From an uncultured Lachnospiraceae bacterium (GTDB lineage Bacteria; Bacillota; Clostridia; Lachnospirales; Lachnospiraceae): a DNA stretch of 64,000 nt. The notes beneath the pieces are model-generated. The model had not been told where the DNA came from. It did no database searches and saw only the letters and a program-made list of their open reading frames with translations. This document shows, piece by piece, positions 35,330-42,345 of the stretch (its first letter is position 1; the number at the start of each line of letters is the position of its first letter). The stretch lies in assembly GCA_946631295.1 (NCBI GenBank), contig CAMOZY010000002.1, positions 1 through 64,000 on the forward strand, read 5' to 3'. The translations under genes were made by a program, and so were the position numbers.

Positions 35330-35389
35330 ATGACAGAATTTTGGATGAATAAAAAAAGAAGAAGTAATAATATGGTCTGCGGACTTTGA
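35330..35389 (+). CDS. Possible 19-residue leader peptide of the MATE gene
   Basis: A short ORF from ATG 35330 to TGA 35387-35389, beginning MTEFWMNKKRRS and ending MVCGL. Its ribosome-binding site is weak (GAGAG) and no terminator lies between it and the MATE gene. It may be spurious; I list it because the other efflux operon in this window also has a leader ORF. Confidence 0.25.
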   Translation: MTEFWMNKKRRSNNMVCGL

Positions 35390-35434
35390 AAACGGTGTTA
35401 TTAATTTGAGTTTATTTGAATTGGAAGAATCGTA

Positions 35435-36790
35435 ATGGAATTAAAGAAACATAAATCAGGAATACTTTTGATGACAGAAGGAAATCCCTTATCCCTTATC
35501 CTTCTGTTTTCTGTACCGATGCTTATAGGGAACCTTTTCCAGCAGGTTTATAATCTGGTCGATTCTGTCATAGTAGGAAGATTTGTCGGTGCGGATGCGC
35601 TCGGTGCTGTCGGTGCGACCGGATCTGTAACGTTTTTGTTCTTTGCGCTCTGCAACGGAATAGGAAGTGGCGGAGGTATCATCACATCGCAGTATTTTGG
35701 CAAGAAGGATGTATCAGCCGTAAAGAGCTGTATCGTTAATACCGGATATATCATGCTTGTCTTTCCTCTGATAGTTGGCCTGATAGCTTATGTTCTGTCT
35801 GAGCCTCTCCTTGTGCTGCTTGAAACTCCTGCTGAGATCATGGCAGATGCACTGGATTATCTCAGGATCATGTGCCTGGGAATAGTATTCGTCTCTCTGT
35901 ACAATTATGCGTCATCCATGCTCAGGGCTCTCGGTGATTCCAAGACGCCGCTCTTTTTCCTGGTGTTTTCATGTCTGCTGAATACGGCACTCGATCTTCT
36001 TTTCGTATGTGTCTTCAATATGAGCGTGCGCGGTGCAGGTATCGCAACAGTGATCTCGCAGTTCGTATCCGGCATCACATGTCTTCTTTACGCCATTAAG
36101 AAAAATGAATACTTTCACTTTACAAAGGAAAACATGAAATTCAATAAGCATATAACCATTAGCGTTCTTAAGCTTGGAATACCTCTGTCACTCCAGTTCT
36201 CACTGATAGCGGTTTCGTGTATGGCGCTTCAGAAGGTAGTCAATTCCTTCGGTAAGGTTACAGTTTCAGCGTTCAGTGCAACCAGCAGGATTGAACAGAT
36301 AATCCATCAACCCTATCAGACTCTTGGCGCGGCACTTTCAACCTTCACAGGACAGAACTATGGTGCAAAGAAGATGGACCGTGTGAAGGAAGGTTACAGG
36401 AAGAGCTTTATGATCATGGTAGTCTTTTCCGTGATTATGCTTCCTGTGATGCAGCTGTTCAGTGAATCGATAGTTCGTATATTCGTCGAAGAAGAGCCCG
36501 TTGTTGAAATGGGAGCGAGAGCGCTTCGTATTACCAGTTATTTTTATGCTATGCTTGGACTTATATATGTTGTAAGAGGAGTTTTGAACGGACTTGGCGA
36601 TTCATTCTTCGCGCTTCTCAATGGTATAGTCGAGGTCATAGGAAGATTTGTCGTTCCCATATACCTTGTGGGGATTCCTGTTCTCGGAGTGTGGGGAGTA
36701 TGGTGGTCAGTCGGAATAGTATGGTCGATGAGCGGACTGACAGCGCTGCTCAGATATGTGATATTTAAAAAGAAACTGGATATAACGTGA
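35435..36790 (+). CDS. MATE family multidrug efflux transporter
   Basis: 451 residues with 12 predicted membrane helices. NPLSLILLFSVPMLIGNLFQQVYNLVDSVIVGRFVG at the N-terminus and TFTGQNYGAKKMDRVKEGYR at the start of the second half are MATE/DinF-type signatures. It exports cationic drugs or other compounds in exchange for H+ or Na+. The ATG follows GGAAGA at fair spacing. A terminator follows, so it is probably transcribed alone. Substrate unknown. Confidence 0.9.
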   Translation: MELKKHKSGILLMTEGNPLSLILLFSVPMLIGNLFQQVYNLVDSVIVGRFVGADALGAVGATGSVTFLFFALCNGIGSGGGIITSQYFGKKDVSAVKSCIVNTGYIMLVFPLIVGLIAYVLSEPLLVLLETPAEIMADALDYLRIMCLGIVFVSLYNYASSMLRALGDSKTPLFFLVFSCLLNTALDLLFVCVFNMSVRGAGIATVISQFVSGITCLLYAIKKNEYFHFTKENMKFNKHITISVLKLGIPLSLQFSLIAVSCMALQKVVNSFGKVTVSAFSATSRIEQIIHQPYQTLGAALSTFTGQNYGAKKMDRVKEGYRKSFMIMVVFSVIMLPVMQLFSESIVRIFVEEEPVVEMGARALRITSYFYAMLGLIYVVRGVLNGLGDSFFALLNGIVEVIGRFVVPIYLVGIPVLGVWGVWWSVGIVWSMSGLTALLRYVIFKKKLDIT

Positions 36791-36812
36791 TCGTCATGCA
36801 GATCCATAGGTG

Positions 36813-36842
36813 GCCCGGGAGTTGCCCTCCCCGGGCTTTTTT
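36813..36842 (+). terminator. Terminator after the MATE gene
   Basis: Stem GCCCGGGAG/CTCCCCGGGC with one bulged C, loop TTGCC and T6. Confidence 0.88.
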
Positions 36843-36879
36843 GATAAATTCAGATTGTATGTATATGGGGGATAAAAGT

Positions 36880-37410
36880 ATGAATAAAGAATATATTTTT
36901 GAAACAGAGCGCCTTGCGGTGCGGATATTTGAGCCGGAAGACAGAGACCGTCTCTATGAGATTCACAAAGATGATGAAGTAAAAAAATGGATACCCGGAG
37001 AATGCTATGAGGATCTGAATGAAACACAGGAATGCATTCAGTTCTTCTCGGATTGTGTCAGGAATGATCATCTGCCTTTTGTGCTTGCTGTTGTATTGAA
37101 GGAAAACGGAGAACTGATCGGAGATACCGGAGTTAACGAAGTTGAGGGCAAACCTGAAGAGGTTGAGATCGGATTTGTGATCGGACGGGATTACCGGGGA
37201 AAAGGATATGCTTCCGAAATCGTGAAGCAGATGACGGATTATATTACTTCTGTCTATGGGTATAAGGTTCTATACGGACGTGTTATGAAGGGGAACGATG
37301 CTTCGGTAAGAGTTCTTGAGAAGAATGGATATACCTTCACTGGCGAGGAATACGGGGCTGAGGACGATCCTTACGGTAATGGGATGCTGGTCTATAAGAC
37401 GGAACGATAA
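36880..37410 (+). CDS. GNAT acetyltransferase, RimJ/RimL type
   Basis: 176 residues. ETERLAVRIFEPEDRDRLYEIH at the N-terminus, acetyl-CoA-binding motif GFVIGRDYRGKGYASE and the C-terminal VRVLEKNGYTFTGEE are characteristic of the RimJ/RimL branch, which acetylates protein N-termini or small molecules. ATG 36880 has GGGGG eight bases upstream; in-frame starts from 36787 are rejected because they would translate the MATE terminator. First of several small accessory genes. Confidence 0.87.
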   Translation: MNKEYIFETERLAVRIFEPEDRDRLYEIHKDDEVKKWIPGECYEDLNETQECIQFFSDCVRNDHLPFVLAVVLKENGELIGDTGVNEVEGKPEEVEIGFVIGRDYRGKGYASEIVKQMTDYITSVYGYKVLYGRVMKGNDASVRVLEKNGYTFTGEEYGAEDDPYGNGMLVYKTER

Positions 37411-37441
37411 ATTCAGCGCGATAAATTTTGTGATATCAGGC

Positions 37442-38425
37442 ATGAATGACATGGATATGAATAATACCATACAGGACGAGGTCTTCGGAGAAATAGCTTT
37501 TGACGGACTTAACTGGATCAAAACTGAAACCTTATCATTGTTCATAGCAGGCAGGGAACAGGTATTTAAAGTTGAGATCCAGTCACCTGATCTGGTGTAT
37601 GACTGGGCGAGGCTTGGCAGGCTGAAGAAAGAGACTGCAGACAGGATATTCGATCCAAATCTTGGTGGAATACATTACACCAAATCCAGATTGAGACAGA
37701 TGCAGGATCGTTATTCGCGCACATTTTTTAAGTGTAAGAACAGTACAGAGCATAATATCAGGCGAGCTGTACTGAAGAAGCTGTCAGAAACCGAAGGGAA
37801 TAATCTCCCTGCTTCTTCCACTGAGGAAAAACTGAGATCAATAAACTTAACCATTGCACGCGTTTTTGACGACAGGATTGAAATCAAATTCAGCTGTGAC
37901 TGGATGGAGCCACGCATCGGATGCTTCGTGATACCTGATGAAGGAGAGATATCCATAAGCCCTGTGAATATGGATATGGAAAAACTGAAAGACAGTATCC
38001 ATGCTCTCGGATTCGAGATAAAGGAGTGTAAATTTCAGTATTTCTATGCTTACAGTGCGGATATTCCCACTAAAGAACAGATTCGTGGAATACTGGATCT
38101 GTTTACGGGAAATGAGGAAATGACCTTCTGGAATTATTATCACAGGGGAGGCGTCGAACCAGGTTCATATATCGATATCCAGGTTTATAACGGGAAGCCA
38201 TATATCAAAGAAGGTACACACGGATGCAGTGGCAATTATAAGGATGTGGATATGGATGTTCTTCTCGAATTCATCATCCGCAACTGGGATAAGGACTGTG
38301 ACTGGGGAAAATACGATCATGCTGTTTCCATTCAGCCTACTAAACTCGAGTACTTACTGAGAGATATAAACCGAAGTAAAGTGGATGTCTTTATTCCGGA
38401 TTATTCTGCGATTTCGTCGTGGTGA
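37442..38425 (+). CDS. Protein of unknown function, DUF6985/DUF2262-like N-terminus
   Basis: 327 residues, soluble, no signal peptide. The start (FGEIAFDGLNWIKTETLSLF followed by VFKVEIQ) has the Phe-Gly...Phe-Asp pattern of small families often found in immunity-like or accessory proteins. The middle and C-terminal parts, rich in aromatic residues (YYHRGGVEPGSYIDIQVY, then a Trp-Asp-Lys-Asp region), are unfamiliar. Start uncertain among ATG 37442, 37451 and 37457. Flanked by two acetyltransferases. I cannot assign a function. Confidence 0.6.
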   Translation: MNDMDMNNTIQDEVFGEIAFDGLNWIKTETLSLFIAGREQVFKVEIQSPDLVYDWARLGRLKKETADRIFDPNLGGIHYTKSRLRQMQDRYSRTFFKCKNSTEHNIRRAVLKKLSETEGNNLPASSTEEKLRSINLTIARVFDDRIEIKFSCDWMEPRIGCFVIPDEGEISISPVNMDMEKLKDSIHALGFEIKECKFQYFYAYSADIPTKEQIRGILDLFTGNEEMTFWNYYHRGGVEPGSYIDIQVYNGKPYIKEGTHGCSGNYKDVDMDVLLEFIIRNWDKDCDWGKYDHAVSIQPTKLEYLLRDINRSKVDVFIPDYSAISSW

Positions 38426-38486
38426 TGTCATAAATGATGATAGTGAGAAAATTTGTACCGGATGCGGTGCAGGATAGGAGAGGCAG

Positions 38487-38963
38487 ATGGATATCGTATA
38501 TAGAAAACTGACAGAAGAATTTCTGGACAGGATCATAGAAATGAGGATCAGTCAGCTTACAGAGGAGTATACCTCGGAAGGAAAAACCGTTCCGGAAGAT
38601 GTGGATCTGGAAAAAGCCCTTCGGGATTTTTACGTAAAGAATCTGGCTGCAGGCACATATGTATCATGGCTTGCTTTTGACGGGGACAGGATCGTGGGCA
38701 CGAGTGGCATGTCATTTGCGGAGAAGCCGCCTTACTTCACATGCCCTTCAGGTAAACTGGGAATATTGTCGAGCATGTACACTGATCCTGATTACAGGAG
38801 GATGGGTATTGCAACAGCTTTGCTTGACAGAGTGGTCAACGAAGCGAGGGAGTACGACTGCGGAACCATATATATCACCGCTTCCGATATGGGAGTGAAG
38901 CTGTATACCGCGTATGGCTTTGTACATAACGGCAATTTCATGCAATATAACTTCGATAAATGA
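38487..38963 (+). CDS. GNAT family N-acetyltransferase
   Basis: 158 residues. Acetyl-CoA-binding region SSMYTDPDYRRMGIATALLDRVVNEA and C-terminal LYTAYGFVHNGNFMQYNF are typical GNAT motifs. It differs clearly from the RimL-like enzyme at 36880. GGAGAGG precedes the ATG. Substrate unknown. Confidence 0.88.
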   Translation: MDIVYRKLTEEFLDRIIEMRISQLTEEYTSEGKTVPEDVDLEKALRDFYVKNLAAGTYVSWLAFDGDRIVGTSGMSFAEKPPYFTCPSGKLGILSSMYTDPDYRRMGIATALLDRVVNEAREYDCGTIYITASDMGVKLYTAYGFVHNGNFMQYNFDK

Positions 38964-38965
38964 TC

Positions 38966-39102
38966 ATGAGTATGAAGAACGCACAGGAATATTATCTGGA
39001 ACCGGGTGAATATGTGTCCAAATCTGTGGTGGGCTTGCAATCAGCACGGGAGCATTTATAGCTTATCTGATCAGATTCATACAGGAGATAGGAATTTTTT
39101 GA
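38966..39102 (+). pseudogene. Frameshifted small membrane-protein remnant
   Basis: From ATG 38966 (frame 0) the reading frame encodes an N-terminal segment beginning MSMKNAQEYYLEPGEY, then continues to a stop at 39059-39061. Near 39027 the +2 frame opens into GGLAISTGAFIAYLIRF and stops at TGA 39100-39102. That part is a clear membrane helix. Together they look like one 44-residue protein broken by loss of one base. A sequencing error or a natural frameshift cannot be excluded. No known family recognised. Confidence 0.4.
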
Positions 39103-39147
39103 CCGGGGCGAACCAATGTGACTGACGGAAAAACGGAGAGGCATTTG

Positions 39148-39798
39148 ATGAACGGGATTAATACTATAGTATTTGATATGGATGGGACAGTGCTGAATAC
39201 GCTGGAGGATCTGACCATATCTGTGAATTATGTTCTTGAGAAATACGGCATGCCGAAAAGGTCCTTGGAAGAGTACCGCATGTTCTTCGGAAACGGTATC
39301 AGGCATGCATTGGAGCTGGCATTGCCGGAAGGCGTATCGCCTGAGATGTTGGATGAGATGGTGCCGGTGTTCAGAGAGCATTATGACAGGCATTGTCTGG
39401 ATAATACCAGGCCCTATGACGGTATACTTGATCTGATGAAGGAGTTGAAAGATCGCGGATACAAAATGGCCATAGTATCCAATAAGATAGATTCCGCAGT
39501 TAAGGAGCTGAACACCAGATTCTTTTCGGAATTTGTGGATGTGGCAATAGGTGAAAAGCCCGGCATAAAAAGGAAGCCTGCTCCCGATACTGTTTATGAA
39601 GCTCTTAAAGAACTGAAAAGTGATGTAAATGAAGCTGTATATATAGGCGATTCCGAGGTGGATTATGCTACCGCACAAAATTCGGGCCTTAAGTGTATCT
39701 CGGTTTTGTGGGGATTCAGGGATAAAGAATATCTTGAAGAGGTCGGAGCAAAGCTCTTTGCTGAAAAGCCCGAGGATATTCTGAAGATACTGGAATAG
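39148..39798 (+). CDS. HAD phosphatase, phosphoglycolate phosphatase-like
   Basis: 216 residues with all four HAD motifs: DMDGTV (nucleophile Asp in INTIVFDMDGTVLNTLEDL), a Ser in AIVSNK, a Lys in KPGIKRKPAPD and IGDSEVDYATA. Similar to Gph-type phosphatases, which remove phosphate from 2-phosphoglycolate or other small phosphoesters. ATG 39148 has GGAGAGG upstream; a GTG 30 bases earlier is rejected. Confidence 0.9.
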   Translation: MNGINTIVFDMDGTVLNTLEDLTISVNYVLEKYGMPKRSLEEYRMFFGNGIRHALELALPEGVSPEMLDEMVPVFREHYDRHCLDNTRPYDGILDLMKELKDRGYKMAIVSNKIDSAVKELNTRFFSEFVDVAIGEKPGIKRKPAPDTVYEALKELKSDVNEAVYIGDSEVDYATAQNSGLKCISVLWGFRDKEYLEEVGAKLFAEKPEDILKILE

Positions 39799-39819
39799 GA
39801 AAAATGTGGTAACATATGT

Positions 39820-39845
39820 CGGTCGGGAAAAATAAAACCCGGCCG
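39820..39845 (+). other. Hairpin upstream of the PrsW-like gene
   Basis: CGGTCGGG/CCCGGCCG (8 bp with one G-T pair) around a 10-base A-rich loop. It ends seven bases before the GGGAGG ribosome-binding site and has no T run, so it may affect translation or stability rather than end transcription. Confidence 0.5.
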
Positions 39846-39865
39846 TAAGAGGGAGGAAAGAATAA

Positions 39866-40879
39866 ATGATGCTGTTTGCTCTGGCTCTGATACCTGTTAT
39901 CGGGCTGCTTATATTTATTTACGTAAGGGATAAAAAAGAAAAAGAACCCATGGGACTTCTGATTGGGCTGTTTTTTGCCGGAATGGGCACCTGCATTACC
40001 GCCTTTATAGCAGAGTGTATCGGAGAGTGGATCCTTGATCTGATCATTCCGTTTGATTCGGCACTGAAAGCGGTTCTGCTCGCAATGCTGGTGGTTGCTC
40101 CTGCAGAGGAGATGGGCAAGTATGCGGTGCTGAGACTTATCACATGGAAGAACAGACAGTTTGATTATATTTATGATGCCATCGTTTATGCTGTATTTGC
40201 ATCACTTGGATTTGCAGCACTCGAAAACGTGGGATATGTATTCAGCAGCGGAATCGGTGTAGCACTGCTTCGTATGTTCACTGCGGTTCCCGGGCATGCT
40301 TGCTTTGGTGTGTTCATGGGATTCTTTTACGGCAAGGCTAAATATGCTTCTCTTACCGGTAATAAAAGTGATTATTCGAAATTTAATGCTCTTTCGATGA
40401 TCATGCCTATAATAATGCACGGAATATATGATGCGATCGTCTTCGCAAGCACTACAACAGAAGCTCTTATTCTTGTGGGCATCGGGCTGATCCTGTGGCT
40501 CATTTATGTAGTTGCACTTTTTGCAGTATCCGTTGTTATGATCATCATGTCATCGAAGAATGATTTCTGCATTGTTACAGTTCCCGGATTTGGTCAGGCT
40601 TTATATAATGCACAGATACTCGGAAGCTGGACATGCGACTGCGGCACGGTTGTTCCTTTCAATTTCTGCCCGAGATGCGGAAAACAGCGTCCAATTGTGA
40701 CATCCTGGTATTGCCCGACATGCGGAACTTTATCGGCATTTAATTTCTGCGGACGATGCGGATGTCCGAAACCCGTGGAAGTGATGCCCACCGCAGCAGG
40801 TGTGAATCCTGCAGCACCGGTTGGCAATATGAATCCGGCAATGCCTGTAAATGGAATGAATAACAGCACTATGCAGTAA
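39866..40879 (+). CDS. PrsW-family intramembrane protease with two C-terminal zinc ribbons
   Basis: 337 residues with about eight membrane helices. PrsW motifs are PAEEMGKY (Glu-Glu-x-x-Lys-like), ALENVGYVF, PGHACFGVFMG and IMHGIYDAI, giving a metal-binding site within the membrane. Two ribbon-like repeats follow, WTCDCGTVVPFNFCPRCG and WYCPTCGTLSAFNFCGRCG, and a Pro/Asn/Met-rich tail. PrsW of Bacillus cuts an anti-sigma factor; the substrate here is unknown. GGAGGAAAG precedes the ATG. Confidence 0.85.
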   Translation: MMLFALALIPVIGLLIFIYVRDKKEKEPMGLLIGLFFAGMGTCITAFIAECIGEWILDLIIPFDSALKAVLLAMLVVAPAEEMGKYAVLRLITWKNRQFDYIYDAIVYAVFASLGFAALENVGYVFSSGIGVALLRMFTAVPGHACFGVFMGFFYGKAKYASLTGNKSDYSKFNALSMIMPIIMHGIYDAIVFASTTTEALILVGIGLILWLIYVVALFAVSVVMIIMSSKNDFCIVTVPGFGQALYNAQILGSWTCDCGTVVPFNFCPRCGKQRPIVTSWYCPTCGTLSAFNFCGRCGCPKPVEVMPTAAGVNPAAPVGNMNPAMPVNGMNNSTMQ

Positions 40880-40895
40880 AGGATCTTTAGCAGTA

Positions 40896-42038
40896 ATGAA
40901 TGAAATATCTGTTGAAAAATTAAAAGAGTGGCCTGAAGACTCTTATGTTCTTATAGACATCCGCGATGAAGAGCTGGTCTCTTATGGAATGATTCCGGGA
41001 GCAGTCTTTATTTCGTATGAAGAACTTGTGGAAGAATCCTGTAATGCGCTGAATCGATATGATGGAAAAAAGCTTGTCTTTTACTGCCAGATAGGACGCA
41101 AGACAAGAGAACTGGATGATGTCAAAGCTCTTGAGGGGAAGGATGCTTACAGCCTTGAAGGCGGATATATGGCTTATATCAGAGCGGGACTATCCGATGA
41201 ATCTTCTCTAAAGGAAAGACAGCAGAAGGCAGAAGAAAGCATCAGAAAGAAGTTCCATAAGCAGCTGTTCACTCCTTTTGCCAAGGCATGTAAGACATAC
41301 AAGCTGATAAGCGAAGGGGATCATATCGCTGTGTGTATCTCGGGCGGCAAGGATTCGATGCTCATGGCCAAGCTTTTTCAGGAGATACAAAAGCACAGGC
41401 AGTGCAATTTTGAACTGACATTCCTTGTGATGGATCCGGGTTACAACCGTGAAAACAGGGAATTGATCGAAAGTAATGCGAAAGTGCTTGGCGTTCCGAT
41501 CACGGTATTTGAAAGTGATATATTTGATGCGGTTGATACCATAGATAAGAATCCCTGTTACCTGTGCGCGAGAATGAGGCGCGGATATCTGTACAGCAGG
41601 GCTAAGGAACTGGGATGCAATAAGATCGCACTCGGCCATCATTATGATGACGTTATCGAAACGATACTGATGGGGATGCTACACGGAGCGCAGATACAGA
41701 CCATGATGCCCAAGCTCCACAGTACGAATTTCGAGGGAATGGAACTGATCAGGCCGATGTATCTTGTCAGGGAGAGTGATATATGTGCATGGAGAGACTA
41801 TAACGATCTTCATTTCCTCCAGTGTGCATGCCACTTTACCGAGACTTGTTCGACGTGCCACGAGGATGGTACGACATCATCAAAAAGACTTGATACCAAG
41901 AAGCTGATCGCAGAACTTAAAAAGGCTAATCCTTATGTCGAATCCAATATCTTCAAGAGTGTTGAGAATGTAAATCTTGATACGGTCATAACCTATAAGA
42001 AGAACGGGATAAGACATAATTTTCTTGAAGACTATTAA
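40896..42038 (+). CDS. Rhodanese-TtcA-like PP-loop fusion, predicted tRNA thiolation enzyme
   Basis: 380 residues. Residues 1-95 are a rhodanese domain with active-site loop VFYCQIGRKTREL. Residues 140-380 are a PP-loop ATPase domain with CISGGKDSMLM and a CYLCARMRRG motif, followed by a Cys/His-rich stretch (QCACHFTETCSTC), as in TtcA-type enzymes that bind an Fe-S cluster and thiolate C32 of tRNA. The rhodanese could deliver sulfur in cis. Whether the target is tRNA C32 or another base is not shown. Confidence 0.85.
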   Translation: MNEISVEKLKEWPEDSYVLIDIRDEELVSYGMIPGAVFISYEELVEESCNALNRYDGKKLVFYCQIGRKTRELDDVKALEGKDAYSLEGGYMAYIRAGLSDESSLKERQQKAEESIRKKFHKQLFTPFAKACKTYKLISEGDHIAVCISGGKDSMLMAKLFQEIQKHRQCNFELTFLVMDPGYNRENRELIESNAKVLGVPITVFESDIFDAVDTIDKNPCYLCARMRRGYLYSRAKELGCNKIALGHHYDDVIETILMGMLHGAQIQTMMPKLHSTNFEGMELIRPMYLVRESDICAWRDYNDLHFLQCACHFTETCSTCHEDGTTSSKRLDTKKLIAELKKANPYVESNIFKSVENVNLDTVITYKKNGIRHNFLEDY

Positions 42039-42055
42039 TGTCCTGAAAAAAGAAA

Positions 42056-42096
42056 CCCTTTGCATGGAGTGATGTCTCCTTTGCAAAGGGCTTTTT
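42056..42096 (+). terminator. Terminator after the rhodanese-TtcA gene
   Basis: CCCTTTGCA/TGCAAAGGG (9 bp) with an inner GGAG/CTCC extension and T5. It ends two bases before the 3' end of the oppositely oriented tRNA-Pro and may terminate both. Confidence 0.85.
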
Positions 42097-42098
42097 AG

Positions 42099-42172
42099 TC
42101 GGCGCGACAAGATTTGAACTTGCGACCTCCACGTCCCGAACGTGGCGCTCTACCAAGCTGAGCCACGCGCCG
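42099..42172 (-). tRNA. tRNA-Pro (CGG)
   Basis: Minus strand. Acceptor CGGCGCG pairs with CGCGCCG; the anticodon loop is TTCGGGA, so the anticodon is CGG; T arm CAAGT/TTTG region and discriminator A are present. CCA is not encoded. Confidence 0.94.
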
Positions 42173-42180
42173 TAGGTGCC

Positions 42181-42209
42181 GTTTTACTTAACGCACTTAA
42201 CACCGGCAA
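42181..42209 (-). promoter_or_regulatory. Promoter of tRNA-Pro
   Basis: On the minus strand TTGCCG (42209-42204), 17-base spacer, TAAAAC (42186-42181). The expected start point is within a few bases of the mature tRNA 5' end. Confidence 0.5.
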
Positions 42210-42243
42210 TATAATAATAATTTCATAATATTTTTATTGCGGC

Positions 42244-42262
42244 TTTGCTGAAATTCTGCAAA
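42244..42262. promoter_or_regulatory. 19-bp operator-like dyad upstream of the GH3 gene
   Basis: TTTGCTGAAATTCTGCAAA is symmetric around A42253 apart from one T-T mismatch per arm (TTTGC, GAA and their complements). It lies about 50 bases upstream of the GH3 -10 element and close to the divergent tRNA-Pro promoter. The regulator is unknown. Confidence 0.5.
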
Positions 42263-42310
42263 AATCAAAGTATGTCAGCTAGTCTGAAACGACTTTCCAA
42301 TAATACACTT

Positions 42311-42316
42311 TATAAT
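42311..42316 (+). promoter_or_regulatory. -10 element of the GH3 gene
   Basis: Perfect TATAAT; expected start point near 42323, giving a 23-base leader with the GGGAGGA ribosome-binding site. No clear -35 was found at 17 bases, which would fit activator dependence. Confidence 0.5.
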
Positions 42317-42345
42317 AATTTGTGTCAATCACGGGAGGAATACCT

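Noticed and set aside
36787..36879. Upstream start for the RimL-like acetyltransferase
   Set aside because: It would translate the MATE terminator; ATG 36880 has GGGGG at good spacing and gives the family N-terminus.
42284..42298. Catabolite (cre) site in the GH3 promoter region
   Set aside because: TGAAACGACTTTCC resembles a cre site but lacks the correct spacing around the central CG; the match is too loose.
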